Assembly (NCBI GenBank): GCA_014529385.2
Contig: CM043969.1
Location: forward strand, 67,534,176-67,598,175
Source: Adiantum capillus-veneris
Taxonomy: Eukaryota > Streptophyta > Polypodiopsida > Polypodiales > Pteridaceae
Length of the DNA stretch: 64,000 nucleotides
Direction: 5' to 3'
Notes under the pieces: model-generated
What the model saw: only the letters and a program-made list of their open reading frames with translations
What the model was told of the DNA's origin: nothing
The model's database searches: none
Part shown: positions 36,514-49,400 of the stretch, one piece after another
Position numbering within the stretch: the first letter of the stretch is position 1
Layout: the number at the start of each line of letters is the position of its first letter
Position numbers and translations under genes: made by a program

Positions 36514-39500
36514 CTTGCAATAGAAATAAAGTCACAACACCAAAATAGTGTTGAAAATAGAACTCGTAAAAAATGAAGACTCCCGAGTAACCTTCAAAAT
36601 TTGAGGAGACCCCAAAGCTGGCTAATGCCATGAAAAGGGAAGTGTATACCTGCTATAGTGGCAGAGCAGCGTGTGACAGGGCGAATTCGGAAAACAGCTT
36701 GAGGTTGATAAACAATGCGCAATACTTGTTCCACCGAAACTGAGATAGCAAACAATAACAAACTCAAAATCAAGATTAACACTACCGCATCACAAAGTTT
36801 ATTCATGTCATTTTATCCTGGGATGGGTTTGGGAGAGGGAAAGTTGAGTTGCATATAGACATTACTTTCAAACATAAATTATGTTTGAATGCACACAGGC
36901 AGTTGCAAATGGATGGGTAAGATGGTCACTGACAAATAGGCAGATTGGTACGTACTAACAATAGCAATCCCCTACAGCCTACTGGCTGATAAAACGTAGT
37001 GATGCTGAAGAATTCCCATCGATCGAAAATCAGGGTGATTGAGCCTCAGATAGAGTAAATATATCACGACCCTTGTCTTTCATGGGGTACAATGAAAAGG
37101 GAAAAAAAAAAACTCCCTACCTTTGTTTTCCAAGAGGTATGCTCCAAGTTGACCGACGAGCTCTTTGTCATTTATATAAAAGGCATAAGGGACTTTTTCC
37201 TCCTATACAAGACATTCAGATGTAAAACAATCGTTACAGTTTAGTCATTTAAACTGTGCACCGTAAAAAGTGAACAGATGCTTCAATTCACATTAACAGG
37301 CAAAAGAATGCGGAGTGAGAAGCAGCAAAACTTTGTTACCAATGAAGATTATTTCTTTTGCTTATTAAAATGTGTGTACTGGAGTAATAGGAACAAGCAT
37401 CCTGCTTATAGCTGCTCCAGAAACTGCTACGTCTTGACCGGCTTCTATTTTTTGGGCTGAAACTGGAGTAACAGTAACACCATCCTATTTATAGCTTAAT
37501 CTGAACTGTTACTGCTTGAATTGAGTGGAAAGAGCATCCAAAATACCTACTGCTGAATTTGTAAGTCATATACTGTTTCTAGATTAATTCTTAGCTTAAT
37601 AAACATCTATTTCCATTTAGTAGATCCACAAGTAGAAGCGAATAATCTGGATGTGTCGTGAGAGGGGTGTCATAAAGCATCATTAACAGGTTTGCAAGAA
37701 CTTTTTGAACTAGGTACAGATCAGAACTGGACAAGTGTAAGTACAAGATCAAGACAGGTCCTGGACTAAGAAAAGAAATTCTAGATTCTTCTGAAAGAAT
37801 CAAGACAGGCACTAGACTACAGAATGAAACTTTAGAATGAGACTGGATCTTCTGAAAGGGTCAAGACACACTCTCAATTGTGATCACGTGAAAGATGATT
37901 CAGGTAGTGAGCTACTTGATTTGACAAATAAACCTTCTAGAGGGATCATCTAGACTTCTATTAAGGGGAGTTGTGGGGTTCCTAGGGACCACTTGGTAGA
38001 TGGATCTCGTTGGACATTGTAGATAGATTATTTTTGTGGTTGGTTGCATGGGATGCCTCGGTATATTGTTTCAGATAGAGACCCCAGATTTACCAATTTA
38101 TTTTGGAAAGCAGTGTGTGAGATGTGGGTACTATTCTCTAATTCTCTTCGTCGTTTCATTCATAGACAATTGGACAGCCAGAGCTTCCCAACTTTGTAGT
38201 GTTAGACTTGTTGAAGTGCTATATCTCTAAAAATAAGTCTCAATAAGTATTTGCCATTGGTGTACAATAACACTGTTCACAATTCCATAAGGAGGGCACC
38301 ATTTGAGATTGTCGAGGCTGGCAGAAAGGTTCCATCAATTTTGTGCACCAAGGACAAAATATTCCAGGCAAATCATTTTGTACATGTTTTAGAGACTACA
38401 AGTGCTAAGGTTAAGGAGGCTTTGCAGATGTCTCAAGAACGCATAAGAAGGTAGCAAGCAAGCATGGATGCAACTTGTAGGTGAAGGAAGATGATTGGGT
38501 GCTTCATAGATTTGAAAAGGCCCACCTTAGAAAGAAGGGTAAGGAGAGGCTTTTTCCAAAGTATGCGATGTATGGGCCCTTAGAGAAGATCTCATCATTA
38601 ATCTATAGTTGTGAGGAGCTTCTCTGTTTAGAGCTCACACAGAGCTCAGCCCAATATTGAGTCGTTGATCTAGGGCAGTACATGTTGTATAAGAAGAACC
38701 ACTCCACTTTTCATAACAAATCAATAGGATTGTGAATTTTGAAAGTCTTATGGTTATGTATTTTTAGCATAATCATGGGTAATGTGGCTCACAGTATTCT
38801 GCCCAAGGACTTATGTGGGAAGAATGGTTGTCGCATTCAATCTATAGACACTTCACCAATGAGACGATTTTACCTCACCAGAGACATTTGTATAGAGCTC
38901 AATGCACCCAGGATGTGATAACCAGCTAAATGTGAATGTGAAATGTCTCATGTCCAATGGGGATTTAGATGTGAATGGTCACTGTGTAATCGAGGCCATT
39001 ACTCTTCTTTTGGGGGGCGGGGGGGGGGAACAAAAGTGGTGGCATGGCATCACCAAAGCCGGCAGGACAAAGAAAGGTCAAACAAGAACAAAACTGACGC
39101 CCAAGTAATAGCCAAAGTCATCGGAAACATTCAATGCCCACATTTTCACACACTACTCTCCAACACAAACTGGTAAATAAAGCATCTCTACTTGACACGA
39201 TAAACAAAGGCAGCTCCCGAAAGATGTACGAGACAAACAGCTTTGTCAAATGATCGGCTATCATTGTCTTCTTCACGAGTACAAAATGAGCCTATTTGCT
39301 AAACTTGTCCACGATAGTCCAAAGACCATCATGCCCACTCACAGTCTTGGAAAGATCAAAGATAAAGTCTACAATAGACTTGGACACTCCGCAGCCAAAA
39401 ATCTACTGCAAAATAACTCAGCACAACTTAGAGAGAGAGAGAGAGAGTCGACACCGCATGGCTGAGTTTCGCGCCCAGATGCATTGGCCCCAAAGGCTAA

Positions 39501-40387
39501 CGCCGCTTTCGGTATTCCTTTATTATTGATTTGCAAGAGTACAATGTTCGAGGGTCCTCTCTCTCGCAATGCTACCAAGCCAATCTATTGAGAGGAGAGG
39601 CCCTGGCACACTTATAAAGGCCTCTGGCCTCTTCAAAAGCAGTTACTTGAAAGCATAGGCTCTAGGCCAGCGTAACCGTGAAACGTTTCACACCCGAAAT
39701 GTTTCACCCTGAAACGTGGATGTTTCACCATGAAATGTTTCACCCTAGGCTAAGGCCTCACTGGAACGTCTGACCGAAACACCAATTTTGTGTTTGTGTA
39801 GAGTTACGTATAGACGTTTCACCATGAAACGTTTCACCCTAGGCTAAGGCCTCATTAAAACGTCTGAGCGAAACGCCAATTTTGTGTATGTGTAGAGTTA
39901 CGTAATAGACAGAATATGTCGCAAGACGGGCACCACGTGCCAATAGAAAAGAACAGACTGAACAGACTTTTAGCACTTCAATAACAATTGAACTGAAAGA
40001 GAGAGAGCACACGCGACACGAAGTGGCGGAATTCAACCCCAGAGAGTATTGGCCCCAAACCTTGGCATTCCTTTTGGTATTTCTTTATATTGCATCAACA
40101 CAGTACAAGCCGGTACTCCACGCTCTACACCTTCTCCCAGAAGAGTGCCAAAGAATGAGCCCTCGCCTCATATTTAAAGGCCCTTGGCCATTAAAAGCAA
40201 TTTACATGAAAAGCTTTAAACTCAACAGCAATTGGTCCAAAAAGCTATAAAAACTGCCACCATGATTTACGGAAATCCGTACAATTGCCACGTCAGCAAA
40301 ATGCGGAAATTTGCACAGTTCTGCCACGTCAGTAGGCCAACGTAAAATCAGGAATTCTGTACTAGATGCCATGTCATCAATTTTTCC

Positions 40388-40419
<32 letters not shown>

Positions 40420-43374
40420 GGGTTTAGGCCCCTCGGCCGAGATCTGAAGGTTGGCTCCATTCTTTAGTGACTTGACACGTCAGCAGTTTGTGACATCCCC
40501 CCTTCTTGAAAGGAAGTAATCGTCCGGGATTATAGCATATCTGCAAAACAACTCAAGTTAGCTATATAAAAAAATCCGAGGGACATTCCGAGGGACGATC
40601 AGTTTGCTCTTCTTTATTAAGGAGTTGGCTTCTCCTTTCGGCTCTTTTGATCAAGGAGTTGGCTTCTCCTTTCATCCAGATCGGAACTCTTGATATTCAG
40701 GCGTAGTAAAATTAGCCATCACACCCAGACCGCACTGATCTTCCACCGATGTTTTGATGCACTAAAATTACATACCCAAGCAATCTCATCCAATCAGGAA
40801 TATTCAGTGGTTGGCACATCACGATGTGACACAAATGCTCACATATGCATGTTACAAGACATAGAAACATAAAGTCGCCGATGAACACTCCTCCCGCATA
40901 ACCTAACAAAGTCCGGGCCGAGAGATATTCAACGACTCCCTCATCACTCCTCCCGCATAACCTAAAAAGGTCCGGGCCGGAAGATATAGAGGCCTTTTAC
41001 AACCAAACACCCCCCAAACCGCAACCTACATCGTTTGGAGGTGTTGAGAGTAACCACTGCTCAGACTTCTTAATACTCCTCCCGCATGACCATCCAGGTC
41101 TGGGCCGGGAGTAACAACAACAATATTTTTCAAGCATTCAATATTTGCCCTGCAAATAACCACACGGGTCCAGGCCATGAGTATGTGGAAGCATTCTCAA
41201 ACATCATTTTTCACTAATCCACCCGAGAGTAAATCACCAAGCATTGAAACCAGTATTCAAACCAGAGTCAAACAGTTCAAATCGGCACCAAGACCCAAAT
41301 CAACCTTGGCATTTTTGCATAGAGTATCGGTATTTTAGCATTGTAGCATTTGTGCAAGTAATCTAAAGCGATTACTTGCTCTAGCAACAAAGCAAGGGGG
41401 CCCTTGAGGGTGGTTGGGGCCCAACGGGCGGTGTCGTCTCTCTTTTCTCTTTCTCTGCCTCTCTCTTTCATTGTGTTCAGTTTCTCAAGTGAAGTGAAGT
41501 CACATGGTGTTCGTGAGAAGAACTAGATTTGAGTTAAAATCCATAAACCCTTCCGTTGCACCTGACATTAGTAAGTATTGACGTACTGGACTACAGTGTA
41601 CACATATCTAGCACTTGCACAAAGACGGCAATCACTGAACATTCACATCACTATCCCCGTCAAGATCTTAGATAAGAATCATGATCATTGTAACTTATTT
41701 AGCAATCACATCAAGACGTGCTGATCATTTCATGGATAGCTTGATCTACTAAATCTCCTTGCTATCACATTCACATTATCCCTCAGGTGACTAAGATAAA
41801 ATGTTGCAATCATTTCATCTTTCCGATACGTACTCAAACAATACACACATGAGAGAGCACATGTAACGAATTCATTGTTAAAGGCCTGGAAACTGAAAAC
41901 AACTTAGCAAACTTAAACAAAACTGAGCGAGAGACGACACGGGACGGCGAAGTTCCCCGCCCAGAGAGATTGGCCCCAAAGACCGGCGCCCTTTCGATAT
42001 TTCGTTATTATTGATGCTTAGCAAAGTACAATGTCCTAGGGTCCTTATCTCTGCCAAGCTCTCACAGCTTCACATATGGCCAGAGTGAGGCCTTGGCAGT
42101 TAATTTATAGGCCCATGGCCTTCTAAAAGCAGTTACATGAAAAGATGGATGCATCATGGCCCCAAAAGCTCGTGATAGCTTGCTGCTAGCGCAAATCATG
42201 GAAATCGATACGCTGCCACATCAGTAGTCAACGCGAATCGTGGGGGTTCCGTACAACGCTGCCATGTCAGCAGGCTGATGCAATTTTTGAGTTCTAGTGT
42301 CCTTTGTGCCCCATCGGACAGGACCTTATAAGTTGAAACAACTTATAAAATTAAATCTTTCAATTTGGCCTCTCGGAATTGGATATGCAAGTTATTATGA
42401 CTTTATCTGCATCTTTCACTAGGGTTTGGACCTCCCAGTGTCCGAAGTGCGTCCAGATGGCCATGCCACGTCCTCTTGAAAGAATTGTAATTCCCCTCGA
42501 TTATACCTGCAAAACCAACATAAGCCAAAAAGTAGTTCAGTAGACACTAACTCTAAGTACCGACGCACTAGACAACACATATCTAGCACTTGCACAAAGA
42601 CGACTATCACTGAACATGAAAATCACATTCACATCACTATATATACCTAGATGAATCCAGGATAAGCCAGATTCACCCTTGAAGGAAAGTGCAAGGTATA
42701 GACCCATGGTAGTCACCCACAAGACAATATAACCATCAGCTCCATCATGCATAGTATTGACTAAACACCATGACATCCCCATTAATGTCGTCAGTGCCCA
42801 ATAGTGGGTGTAGAACTAGGTACTAACATACGCTCCCCAACACAACACGCACACACACATATGAGCATACATCAACACAAAGTTCAGCATACTGAGTTTC
42901 TGTCATGACTCCGAAGATCAAGGGCAGACTCAGCCATAATGAAGCCTAGCACTAAAAGAAGCATTAAATCGGAAAAATTAACCTTGGATGAGAGTCATGA
43001 TCTGTTGTAACATATTCAACAATCACATCCAGATCTCACCGATCTCTCGCGGATGTCTTGATTGACAATATCTTGTTACTATCATATACACATCACCTCT
43101 CAAGTGAACAAGACCGAAATGTTGCAGCCGTTTCGTCTTTCAAACATGCACTCAACAACACACATGAGAGAGCACATATAATAGATTCATTTCAGGAATT
43201 CCCATTTCGAAGTACTTCTTTCATAAAGTAATACAACAAAATATTGTCAGCCCATCAGTATCCCTGAAATCACAAAGATAGAAAGTGACTTTATTTTATC
43301 TAGGTAGTCTATGACAAAGGAGCGGAGTAACTCCCTCTTGTGCAATCCGAGCTGTGAGAGTGCGCATATGCGGA

Positions 43375-43410
<36 letters not shown>

Positions 43411-46400
43411 CACCAAAACGCTATGTGTAGGAAGAGGGGGCGATCAGTCCCCCCATGACTACCATGAGCAGAAGACCCTCAGTACAACATATGATGGAAG
43501 TGGGTACCCCCTGGCCCTATAAATAGGTGCCCAAGGGGAGGTAGAGAAAGGCCTGATAAAAATCCCCACGACCCAACAGAAAAAATGAAATATGGAAATA
43601 TATGAGAGCGCCCGAACAAGGTGGGCGACCGGCCCCGAGCTCGGGCGGTCGGCGGACCAGGTACAACCTACACTATGGGTGGCCAACCCGGAGACATACT
43701 AGCCATACAAGTATACCCTGGACCTGTGAAGCAACAGTGGTGTAAATCTAACACCTCCTCTCAGCACTTGATGCTAAACAAACCACGTGAAGCCAAAGAT
43801 GTGAGGAAAATGTGAAGATGTTTGCTACCATGTCCACTGAAGGACAATACTCCATGAGTGTAGAAGCAGTTTGGGGTGTCCCAACCTCCGAGAGATCTCC
43901 ATGGAAAGATATTGTCACGAGCAGTGTAGTAAATTGTTGTACTCCGCCGTGAAAGGAGTGCCAATAGACCTGCAAGTGTCCTGGCCAATAGGATCTATGG
44001 TGTATGTAGTCAAACTGTCTGGAGAAAATGGGGAAGCCCAGGAACCGTCATCAGTATGCACAGAAGCCTCTCAATGCATGAACCTGTAACCCAGTGTGGC
44101 CAAGTGGCTAAGCTGTGTAAAACTCCAGGAAGGCCAGATGTAGCAATCTACGCCGTAAACATCCTCTGAATCAAGGAAAGCCAGATTAAACAGTCTGCAT
44201 AGTAGAAGCTACCGTAAGCTGCAGCAGTCATCGAGAGACCGCACGGATCACCACCAAATGGTGTCCTGTCAATAGGTAGGGTAATCCAAGATGAGGGAAA
44301 AGCAAAACTCAACAGTCTACGCTGTGAAGGGCCTCTGAGAAGAGGTGTGGTCAGACCAAGCTGTCTGCACCGAAATCATCCTGTAGAAGTAGGGAAGCCA
44401 AACTGAGAAGTCTACGCTGTGAAGAACCTCTGAAAAGAGGAAAGGCCAGACCAATCTGTCTGTGCCGCCTTGCCTATATCTCCTGATGTCAACCAAAACC
44501 AACTCCACGCCAACAACGCCACCAAACCACATCTCGGTGCAACTCTCAATGTGAATGAGCTGGGAGTGGCCTACTGCCCAGGTCGGGGGATAAATCTGTT
44601 GTAAGGTTATCGAGGGTGAGTGTAAGCAACTCTTAAGGTAGCAATCCAAATGATCATGAGTGTACAAGAGCAACTGCACTACCATCCAAGCCAAGCTCCG
44701 GGTGACTCCGGATGTAATCGCGGGATGCCTGATCTCCCGCATCTCGCGGGTAAACTCTCCAAGAGAGTCCAAAAGCACTGAAGTCCCACTCCAGTCTGTA
44801 GATCCAAACAATGAACCTGTCCACGAAGAGATACACGATCCTCTCCCTAAGTCCATGTAGATGCTCTTGTGTAAGCAAGTGATCTGACGTGTCGAGGTCA
44901 AGTGGTAAGTGTCTGTCCACCCAAGATGGTGGTGTCTTCTCAGGGAATGTCAAAATCCCATATGCCATGAGCATGGCCATATCTCGTGTGAACTCCTCTG
45001 ATGAGTGCATAGGTTACCCGGGTCTAACTTAACAGCCTTGGGCTGGTCTAGACAGAATAACTTTAGCATTCCCTTTGATTTCAAGGACAGTAGAACAACC
45101 TCAAGTTTTTGCATTTGGTTCTCAAAATTACAACAACCCATCATTTTCTGACTCCAATGCCAAAGCCAACTTCATCTCGCTAGAGATGGCGGCTTGGTTG
45201 GGAATCAAGCTTGAAGAGATGGGACCACAGATGGATGCAATGTTAGCAGCACCAAGGCATATAGTCGTCGTAACACATATCATAGGCAAACTTCGGTTGC
45301 ATTGTCAGGGTTACATTGGGCACTAGCACTGCCATATCATGCCTTTGACAGGGAGTGATGTACTCTTGGGGATGCCTTGCCACCACAAGAACAGCATCGT
45401 TGCAGATCATCGGGCTATAAGGGTAGAGATGTGGTCATTGATGCAGAACTTAAAGGCGAGTCCATCGGCTTCCGTCATTTCAAAATTATTGAAATCAAGT
45501 CTTTTTGTTTACTCAATTGTCACGTGACACATCCAACCCTATGTGTCCATGGACAAGCTACAGCATGATCAGGGTTCAGTCAGTCCAGTCAGCCTAGATT
45601 AGAAGTGATCTGGCACTTTTGGAGTCTATCCGTAGACCATGCATGCCCAGTCACTTAGTGTAAATGCATATCCTCTGGTTGCACACAGCATGATCATCAG
45701 AATCCATTAGAATCAGCTAGGGAATTTTCTAGTGCATTTAGCCTATTTTACCTATTTTTGGTATTTTTCACTTATTAATTTAAGTGACTTTCCAACAAAA
45801 GTAGGTAGGGCAATTTTGCTAAGAAAATATATAAGCAAACCAAAGTTAGCACTAAATGGTAGAAGAGGCAGCAGGAGCTCCACGTTCAACAGGCAACTTC
45901 TCAGCCAACCCCCCCCCCCCCCCCCCCAAGAAGATCTAGCGTTTTGCAGATCCAGCATCACCTAGCGTTTTTGCACAGCATCCCCTACACCTTGGCGTTT
46001 TCAGCAATCCTCTCATCGCCAACAGTACCCCTCACCTAACGTTTGCAAACACCAGCTTTGCTAGCGTTTTTGGTCATCAGATCCCATAGCGTTTTTGGAT
46101 TTCAGCCTCAACTTTGCAGTGTTTTCATCGCCATCAGAAGGCTGCAATTTCAGCAGTGTTTTCAGCCACAGATCACAATAGCCATCAGCGTTTTTGTCAA
46201 GAAGATTCAGCCTAGAAAAACGCAGCCAAACCTGCGTTTTCAGCCACCCAAAACAGCTCCAAGTTCAGCAGATTTTCAGCAATTAGAAGGTCGCAGATTT
46301 CAGCCCTTAGGTCATCGTCGTCGTCCCCATCGTCGTCACCAACATAGTCCCAAGTTGCATCAGTTTCCATGCATCATCATTGTACCACTTTGTGCAATCA

Positions 46401-49400
46401 ATAGTAGACCACTCTCGCCGACGAGAGTGGGGCCTTCGGAGGAGGGTTTTATAACGTCTCTGGTGTCGTATCTCTCTTCTCTCTCTATCTCTCAATCTCA
46501 TACACTTGCACACACAGTGTCCATTCACTTTGTTTGTGATCATAGCACTCTCTCATTAAGAACGGAAGGCTCTCCCTTCCATAAGAACTAAAGGAACCTT
46601 GAGCACAATTCGGAGCACTCATCTTGAGCAAAGCGCAAACATTCATTCCGCTGCACCTTACATTGGTATCAGAGCTTTGGCAGTGTTCTGTATCACTCAA
46701 GGAAAGAACCACAAGAATCACAATAATTTTTTTTGCTTGTTGCGGTCGCACGAACCCAAGTTCGCTTGGGCGTGTCGATTCCTAATCGTGTTTTTGAAGA
46801 GTGACAGGAATCCCAAAAAAGAAGGGCTTGTCCAGCCTCCCCTTGTGTCTCTTTTCACTCATTGAGAGCGGACCGAGCACTTAGCAGCCGGCCAATCGAC
46901 GTGAGGTGGGAAAAAGCAACCTTGGTGTGAGCGCAAGGCCGCCAAGGGGTGCGCCCGCGGAAAGGAGTAGAACTCGGGTGAAGAGAAGATCCTTCTCAAA
47001 CACGGTTTGCAAGCGAAAGAAAACCTCAAGAACCTCAAGAATCCAAGTTCCTCGTGAACTTACGAACCCAAGAACCCCAAGAACCTAAGTTCCTCGTGAA
47101 CTTAAGAACCCAAGACCCCAAGAACCCACAAGAACCCACAACTTCAGAATGGTCTTCACTCGAAGCGGAATGGATACTTCGCTTGGAGATGATGAGCATG
47201 AGAGAGGCAAAGAAGAATTTTCCCCACCAGGAGGTTTTTCCGACCCTCCCCCTTCCCCATCTATGTCAAAGATTGCACTAACTCCTATGGAGGAGTTGAA
47301 GCAAATGTTTATGGAAAGGAATTTCGAACGCGAAGCAAGAAACGCAGAAAGAAGAGCAGAAAGAAAAGCAGAAATGGAGCGCAGACACCAAGAAAGAATG
47401 ACAGCCGTCGTCAAAGGAATGAGCGACCAACACATGAAAGAGTTCTTGCAACTCGTTTCTCAAGCTCGGGCACAGATGCAAGAGACTCGAGAAAAGGAGA
47501 CTCTCTCAGTCTCTTCTTCTCCAAAGCATGACACACAGGATTTGCATGATTGTGAGAAGCATGATGATTTGAATGAAGATGATAAGCATGATGATTTGGA
47601 CGACAAAGATAAGCATAATGATTTAAATGATATTGTTAAGCATGATGATTTGGATGCTAATGCCAAGCATGATGATTTGCATGATCAAGATGTGATTTCT
47701 CACAAGCATGATGATTTGCATGATCAAAATGTGATTTCTCACAAGCATGATGAGTTGCATGAAGATGACGTGATTGTTCACAAGGATGATGAGTTAGTTG
47801 AGGCTTTTTCTAGCGAAGCTAACCTCATTGCAGATTCGATCAATCACGAAGGATCGATCTTGGCTCTCAAGCCTAGGTCCAAAGAACCCCCTCAGGAAGG
47901 ATCGATCTTGGCTCTCGAACCTAGGTCCAAAGAACCCTCACAGGAAGTATTATGTGTTCGCATGATTGATACGCACACATTGTTCGAGTGTTTCATTCGT
48001 GATCGTTTCCTGTATTTTAGTCAGCATCTTTATGTGATCCCTTTTCCTAGGCATGACATATTGTATGTTGAGCACGTTTCTCTCATGGATGAGCACGAAT
48101 GTATGCGGATTTTTCATGAAAAGCTGAAAAGTATGTATGTCAGGAAGTCACATTCCATGTCTCTTCCTTGGCATGACACAGTTTCCGAACGAGCACATGA
48201 AAGTATGAGCACCAAGCATGGGCACCTCCGTTGTGAATTGCCACAATTGATTGCTTTAGATCAAAAGAGAAAGATTCGATCTCATTGTTTGCGTGTGTGT
48301 GGTGAACGGTCTGGCACTCCGTCTCTTTGTTCATCTACATTGCATGCACAGTCTTTGAGGAAGACAAGATTTTTTCCACTCACTTTACATGGAATTGGTA
48401 TGTTTATGTTTTTGTGTTGGAAGTGGTTTCAAGAATTTTCAGCCATGGAGATTCTTGAAGAAGGAAGAAGCACGACTCTAGACGAAGTTGAAGCATCGAA
48501 GGAGCCACAGAAGACTTTGTGTCGCTTTCGGCGCGGCCCAAAGAAGCAAGCGTTGCAGACCTTTATGAAGTTCAAGTACCGCACGACCCACACATCAGCG
48601 TGGGCTGGCGAAAAGTCCCTTCCAGGATTCTGGATGCTATTGGCGATCTCCCTCGACGCCATACAGTTCGGTATCAGTACCTCACTTTGAAAAGGAGGGG
48701 ATGTCACGTGACACATCCAACCCTATGTGTCCGTGGACAAGCTACAGCATGATCAGGGTTCAATAGTCCAGTAAGTCTAGATTAGAAGTGATCTGGCACT
48801 TTTGTGAGTCTATTCGTAGACCGTGCATACCCAGTCACTTAGTGTAGATGCATATCCTCTGGTTGCACACAGCATGATCATCAGTATTCCCATCAGAATC
48901 CATTAGAATCAATTAGGGAATTTTCCAGTGCATTTAGCCTATTTTACCTATTTTTGGTATTTTTCACTTAATAATTTAAGTGACTTTCCAACAAAAGTAG
49001 GTAGGGCAATTTTGCTAAGAAAATATATAAGCAAACCAAAGTTAGCACTAAATGGCAGAAGAGGCAGCAGGAGCTCCACGCTCAACAGGCAACTTCTCAG
49101 CATACCCCCCCCCCCCCCCCAGGAGATCTAGCGTTTTGCAGATCCAGCATCACCTAGCGTTTTTGCACAGCATCCCCTACACCTTGGCATTTTCAGCAAT
49201 CCTCTCATCGCCAACAGTACCCCTCACCTAGCATTTGCCAAACACCAGCTTTGCTAGTATTTTTGGTCATCAAATCCCATAGCGTTTTTGGATTTCAGCC
49301 TCAGCTTTGCAGTGTTTTCATCGCCATCAGAAGGCTGCAATTTCAGCAGCGTTTTCAGCCACAGATCACAGTAGCCATCAGCGTTTTTGTCAAGAAGATT

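Noticed and set aside
40886-41183. CRISPR-like array (repeats with unique spacers)
   Set aside because: Only four imperfect copies with uneven spacers, no Cas genes, and a plant nuclear context.
41277-41471. Minus-strand frame with Arg/Glu-rich start (MKERGREREKRDD)
   Set aside because: It arises from a CTCTTT-rich stretch. No further motif.
44090-44140. tRNA-like A box (TGGCCAAGTGGCTAAG), possibly a tRNA gene or SINE head
   Set aside because: No B box (GGTTCGANTCC) or acceptor-stem pairing follows within 60 bases, and no poly(A) or 3' repeat is found.
44317-45010. Minus-strand frames of 194 and 118 codons
   Set aside because: They overlap each other in different frames, lack motifs, and sit in a repeat region. 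Chance open frames are likely.
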